64,000 nucleotides of DNA from NCBI RefSeq assembly GCF_016862275.1, contig NZ_BOMQ01000035.1, forward strand, positions 1 to 64,000. Reading direction: 5' to 3'. Made by a program: the position numbers and the translations under genes. Positions 60,559 through 64,000 of this stretch are shown piece by piece (the first letter of the stretch is position 1; each line of letters starts with the position of its first letter). Under the pieces are notes generated by a model, which saw only the letters and a program-made list of their open reading frames with translations, was not told where the DNA came from and searched no databases. The stretch is from Actinoplanes nipponensis. Its GTDB lineage: Bacteria; Actinomycetota; Actinomycetes; Mycobacteriales; Micromonosporaceae.

Positions 60559-63500
60559 TCATCCCGGCACGTCAGACGCGTACGCGACAGATTCCGGCGG
60601 CTCCACGATGGAATGGGCCAGCGCGTCCCGAAGTTCCTCCGCCGCGACCCGTTCGCTGAGCTGTTCCGAGGAGTACGCCAGCAGCACCGCCTCCTCCGCG
60701 GCGGCCCGTGCCGGCTCCAGCGCGCCGGCCGCGGCGTGCACCCGGGCCAGCACCATCGCCGCCAGCACACCGCTGCGCACGTCCTCGGCCGGCGCCTCGC
60801 GTGCGCGCCGGATCCAGGTCGCCGCCGCCTCGACGCGGCCGTCGGCGAGCAGGGCGGACGCGTACGACGCCAGCGCGTGCCGGCGGGAGAAGAGCAGCGA
60901 GCCGCCGGTGTCACTGGCGATCGGCGCGAGCAGCCCCACCGCCGTGGCGGCGTCGCCGGCCCGCAGCCGGGCCTCGGCCAGCAACACCCGCGGCCCGACC
61001 TGGGCCGGCGCGAGCGGGTTGTGCGGCTCGACCGCCGTCATCACCCGGCGGGCGTCCGCCTCGGCCGCCTCCACGTCGCCGCGTTGCAGCGCCACGAAAC
61101 CGCGCAGGGTGCCGGCCATCCCCAGCAGCAGCGGGTGGCCGGTGCGGTCGGCGTACTCCAGGGCGTCGGTGAGCAGGTCCTCGGCGTGCTCGGGCTCGTT
61201 CAGCCCGCGCGCGATCGCACCCCGCACGACCAGGGCCAGCCCGCGCCCCCAGTCGTCGGCGACGGCCGCGAAGTCCCGGTACGCCCGCCGCGCCTCGCCG
61301 TCCGCCTCGGCCAGGTCGCCCAGCTCGGCTGCCGCGTACGCCTCGACCGCCCGCAGCGTGCCCACCGCCCAGCCCTCGCCGACCCGGTCGCCGAAGGGCA
61401 GGAAGATCCGGGCCAGCCGGCGCGACTCGTGCAGCCGGCCGGCCAGCAGCCGGGCGAACGCCGTGGTGCCGCGCAGCCAGGACCGGCCCACCGGGTCGCC
61501 CAGCTCGGCGAACAGGCGCGCGGCCCGGCCGAGCACGGCGTCCGTACCCGCGAAGTCGCCCCGGGTGGTGGTCACCCAGGCCAGGTTCTGCAGCGCCCAG
61601 GCCTGCCCGTGCCGGTCCCCCGCGGTGAGCGTGACCTGGTACGCGGCCGCGAACCGGCTGCTCGCCTGGCTGAGCCGGCCGGCCAGGAAGTCGGCCATGC
61701 CCAGCCGGCGCATCGCGTTGGCGCGCTCCGGGGCCAGCTCGGCCTCGGTGGCGACGTCCAGCGCCTGCTGCCAGGCCGCGACGGCCCGCGCGGTGTCGCC
61801 CAGCGCCTCCTGCGCCCGCCCGACGACCAGCAGCGCCTCGGCCCGGCACACCGGCTCCTCGTCCGCGCTCTCGGCGATCTTCTCGCCGTAGGTCAGGGCC
61901 TCGTTGGCCCGGCCCAGGCGCAGCAGCGCGCGGGCGAGGACGAGCTGGTCGGAGAGCGGCAGGCCGTCCTTGGCGATGGCGGCGGCGCGTTCGGCGTAGC
62001 CGATCGAGGCGGCCGGCTCGATGTTCGCCAGCGCGCGGCGGGCCATCCGGCCCAGGGCGGCGACGCCGAGCGGCGCCACGTCCCGGGCCGCGGCGTCGGG
62101 GCGCAGCCGGACGGCGTCGGCCAGCTCGACCGCGCACTCGGCGTGGGTGGCGACGAACGCGTCCCGCTCGTTCTCGCCGAGGCTGAGCCGGCTCGCGCCG
62201 TCGTACCCCAGCGCCGTCACCGTCTCCGGCGCGGCCCACCGGGCCAGGTAGGCGTGCCGGTCGGCCAGGTCGGCCTTGCCCAGCCCGGCGTACGCGGCCT
62301 CGCGCATCAGCGGGGTGCTGAACGCGTACCCGCCGCGGACCCGGTGCAGCATGCGGCGTTGCAGCAGCTCGTCGACGGCCCGCTCGAGCTCGACGGCGGC
62401 CACCGCGCCCGGGCGGGCGTCGGCGGGCGCCCGCCGCTCGCGCAGCGCCTCGATGACCCCGGTGGGCACGGTGTCACCGACCACCGCGGCGTCGCGCAGC
62501 ACCGACCGCGGCTCGGTCGGCAGCGCGTCGATGCGGGCCGCGAGGACGGCGGCGAGGTCGCGGGAGAGCAGCTGGCTGCCCATCGAGCCGGCGGCGAGCT
62601 GCCACTTGCCGGCCGCGTTCGCGCCCACCGCGGGCATCAGCGCGCCGCGCTCCATCAGCAGCGTGACCAGTTCGGCCAGGTAGAACGGGTTGCCCTGGGC
62701 GGTGGCGAGCAGCCGGTCGGCGTCGGCCTGCGGCAGCTTGCCCCCGTTGAGGTACGAGGTGAGCAGCCGGGAGGCGTCCGCGCCGCGCAGCGGCGGCAGG
62801 GCGTGGATCTCCGCGTCGGCCAGCCGGGTCAGCGCGCCCGCGGTCCGGACCAGCTCCGGACGGCCGAGCAGCATCAGCACGACCGGCCCGTCCAGGCGGG
62901 ACAGCACGGCGCCGAGCGCGTCGATCGTCTCGGCGGTGGCGTCGTGCAGGTCGTCGACGATCACCACCAGCGGCGCCTCCCGGGCCAGCGCGCTGAGCAG
63001 GCCGGCCACGGCGATCGGGATGGTCTCGGTCTCCGGGCGGGTGCCGCCGGTGGGCTGGTACTCGGCGACCGCGGCGGGGCCGACCGGGTTGGCCGGCGCC
63101 TCGCCGTAGCCGAGCAGCGCGAGCAGGCGGTCGAGGTCGAGGTCGGGCGCCTCGCCGTCGCGGTTGAGCCGGGCGACGAGCTTGCGCAGCCGCTCCTCGA
63201 CGACCGTCCGGTTCATCGTCGCGGCCACGTCCTTGGGCAGGCCGACGGACTTGCGCACGAGGTCGGCCAGGGGCGCGAACCGGCGGCGCTCGCCGAACGC
63301 CCGGCACCGGGCCCGCAGCACCCGCGCGCCGGCGTGGGTGGCGAACCGGCCCGCCCCGACGTCGTAGCCGGCCGCCAGCCGCTTGACCTCGCCGGCGAAC
63401 CGGGTCTTGCCGATGCCGGCCTCGGCGGTCATCACCATCACCCGCGGGGTCCCCGAGTCGATGACCTCGGCCAGCCGGCCGGCCACCCGGCCCAGCTCGG

Positions 63501-64000
63501 TCTCCCGGCCCACGAACGGCGCCTCGTCGCCCAGACCCGACCGGGTGCCCGGGGCGTCGTGCAGGCCGAGCAGCTCGTACGCCGGCACCGGCTCGCGCTT
63601 GCCCTTCAGCCGCAGCGCCCGCAGCTGCCGCCAGGAGGCGACGTGCCGGGTGCCGGCCGAGGTCCGCGAGCCCGCGTACACCGCGCCCACCGCGGCGGCG
63701 TCGGCCAGCCGGGCCGCGGTGTTGACCGTGTCGCCGATGACCGTGTACTCGATCGAGGCCTGGATGCCGGCGACCACCTCGCCGGTGTTGAGGCCGACGC
63801 GCAGGCCCAGCGGCGCGCCGCCGCCGCGCTCGTCGTCCAGCACCCGGCGCACGGCCCGCTGCATGCTCAGGGCGGCCCGGACCGCGCGCTCGGCGTCGTC
63901 CTCGTGGGCCACGGGCGCGCCGAAGACGGCCATGATCCCGTCGCCGGTGAGCTTGTCGACGTGCCCGCCGAAGGTCTTGACCGCGCCGGCCAGCGCGGCC
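60559..64000 (-). CDS. Class III cyclase / AAA-ATPase / TPR regulator (5' end outside window)
   Basis: The visible 1146 residues begin inside a class III nucleotide cyclase domain: the metal-site segment KLTGDGIMAVFG, VGLNTGEVVAG and the transition-state motif VIGDTVNTAARLADA are all intact. An AAA_16-type ATPase follows with FVGRETELGRVAGRL, Walker A MTAEAGIGKTRFAGEV and a hydrophobic Walker B (PLVVIVDDLHDA). The C-terminal 500 residues are TPR-like helical repeats. Such proteins couple a peptide or protein signal to cAMP formation. The start lies beyond the right edge. Its nearness to crp and a kinase suggests cAMP signalling. Confidence 0.9.
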   Translation of the reverse strand, partial: AALAGAVKTFGGHVDKLTGDGIMAVFGAPVAHEDDAERAVRAALSMQRAVRRVLDDERGGGAPLGLRVGLNTGEVVAGIQASIEYTVIGDTVNTAARLADAAAVGAVYAGSRTSAGTRHVASWRQLRALRLKGKREPVPAYELLGLHDAPGTRSGLGDEAPFVGRETELGRVAGRLAEVIDSGTPRVMVMTAEAGIGKTRFAGEVKRLAAGYDVGAGRFATHAGARVLRARCRAFGERRRFAPLADLVRKSVGLPKDVAATMNRTVVEERLRKLVARLNRDGEAPDLDLDRLLALLGYGEAPANPVGPAAVAEYQPTGGTRPETETIPIAVAGLLSALAREAPLVVIVDDLHDATAETIDALGAVLSRLDGPVVLMLLGRPELVRTAGALTRLADAEIHALPPLRGADASRLLTSYLNGGKLPQADADRLLATAQGNPFYLAELVTLLMERGALMPAVGANAAGKWQLAAGSMGSQLLSRDLAAVLAARIDALPTEPRSVLRDAAVVGDTVPTGVIEALRERRAPADARPGAVAAVELERAVDELLQRRMLHRVRGGYAFSTPLMREAAYAGLGKADLADRHAYLARWAAPETVTALGYDGASRLSLGENERDAFVATHAECAVELADAVRLRPDAAARDVAPLGVAALGRMARRALANIEPAASIGYAERAAAIAKDGLPLSDQLVLARALLRLGRANEALTYGEKIAESADEEPVCRAEALLVVGRAQEALGDTARAVAAWQQALDVATEAELAPERANAMRRLGMADFLAGRLSQASSRFAAAYQVTLTAGDRHGQAWALQNLAWVTTTRGDFAGTDAVLGRAARLFAELGDPVGRSWLRGTTAFARLLAGRLHESRRLARIFLPFGDRVGEGWAVGTLRAVEAYAAAELGDLAEADGEARRAYRDFAAVADDWGRGLALVVRGAIARGLNEPEHAEDLLTDALEYADRTGHPLLLGMAGTLRGFVALQRGDVEAAEADARRVMTAVEPHNPLAPAQVGPRVLLAEARLRAGDAATAVGLLAPIASDTGGSLLFSRRHALASYASALLADGRVEAAATWIRRAREAPAEDVRSGVLAAMVLARVHAAAGALEPARAAAEEAVLLAYSSEQLSERVAAEELRDALAHSIVEPPESVAYASDVPG

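Overview
The window is very GC-rich, with G or C at nearly every third codon position, heavy use of GTG starts and ATGA/GTGA start-stop overlaps. Gene content and order fit a filamentous actinomycete, most likely a Micromonosporaceae (Actinoplanes-like) chromosome. Three stretches follow the gene order I remember from Mycobacterium tuberculosis: pan-fol-ftsH (Rv3600c-Rv3610c), hpt-tilS-metalloprotease-dacB-ppa (Rv3624c-Rv3628) and marP-nudix-tlpA-nth-crp (Rv3671c-Rv3676). That shared order separates an old backbone from accessory blocks set into it.

Layout. 0-5.1 kb, minus strand: cofactor genes nadB, a lipoprotein, panD, panC and a DUF2520 oxidoreductase-like gene. Two tandem 30-codon genes sit between the DUF2520 gene and panC, and a third copy begins after nadB. 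5.2-15 kb: a MidA-type methyltransferase coupled to a stand-alone nuoD, a Gly/Pro-repeat membrane protein, a glycine-betaine-type ABC transporter and several membrane proteins. 14.9-17.2 kb: DUF3180-folK-folB-folP. 17.3-31.8 kb, almost all plus strand: a type IV secretion/conjugation-like block (small membrane subunits, VirB4-like ATPase, TrbL/VirB6-like channel protein, bifunctional wall hydrolase, FtsK/SpoIIIE-like ATPase). It lies between folP and folE, which are neighbours in related genomes. 31.8-39.9 kb, minus strand: RidA, folE, ftsH, hpt, tilS, a DUF2342 metalloprotease and dacB. 40.1-40.6 kb: ppa.

40.6-42.3 kb has no convincing gene. It is full of repeats, including six copies of a roughly 51-bp element bounded by the inverted arms GGATCTTG and CAAGATCC. 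42.3-49.4 kb holds a reduced type VII secretion locus (eccD divergent from eccC, then mycP) with no eccB, eccE or esx genes. 49.5-54.4 kb is a tightly overlapping marP-nudix-tlpA-nth series plus a CapA-like gene. 54.6-64 kb holds the cAMP-receptor regulator gene crp, a divergent biotin-dependent carboxylase pair, a membrane Ser/Thr kinase and the 3' part of a class III cyclase/AAA-ATPase/TPR regulator that runs off the right edge.

How the genes work together: the backbone supplies folate, pantothenate/CoA and NAD precursors, purine salvage, tRNA-Ile lysidine formation, membrane and envelope proteolysis, and DNA repair. The accessory blocks add envelope-spanning secretion machines and osmolyte transport. 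The right end combines a cyclase domain, a kinase and a cAMP-type regulator, suggesting a signalling neighbourhood. The most unusual items are the tandem CxxCxGxG mini-genes in the pan/nad operon, the six-copy palindromic element, the probable CTG start of folE, the secretion block set into the fol operon, and the carboxylase pair lacking a usually invariant active-site arginine.
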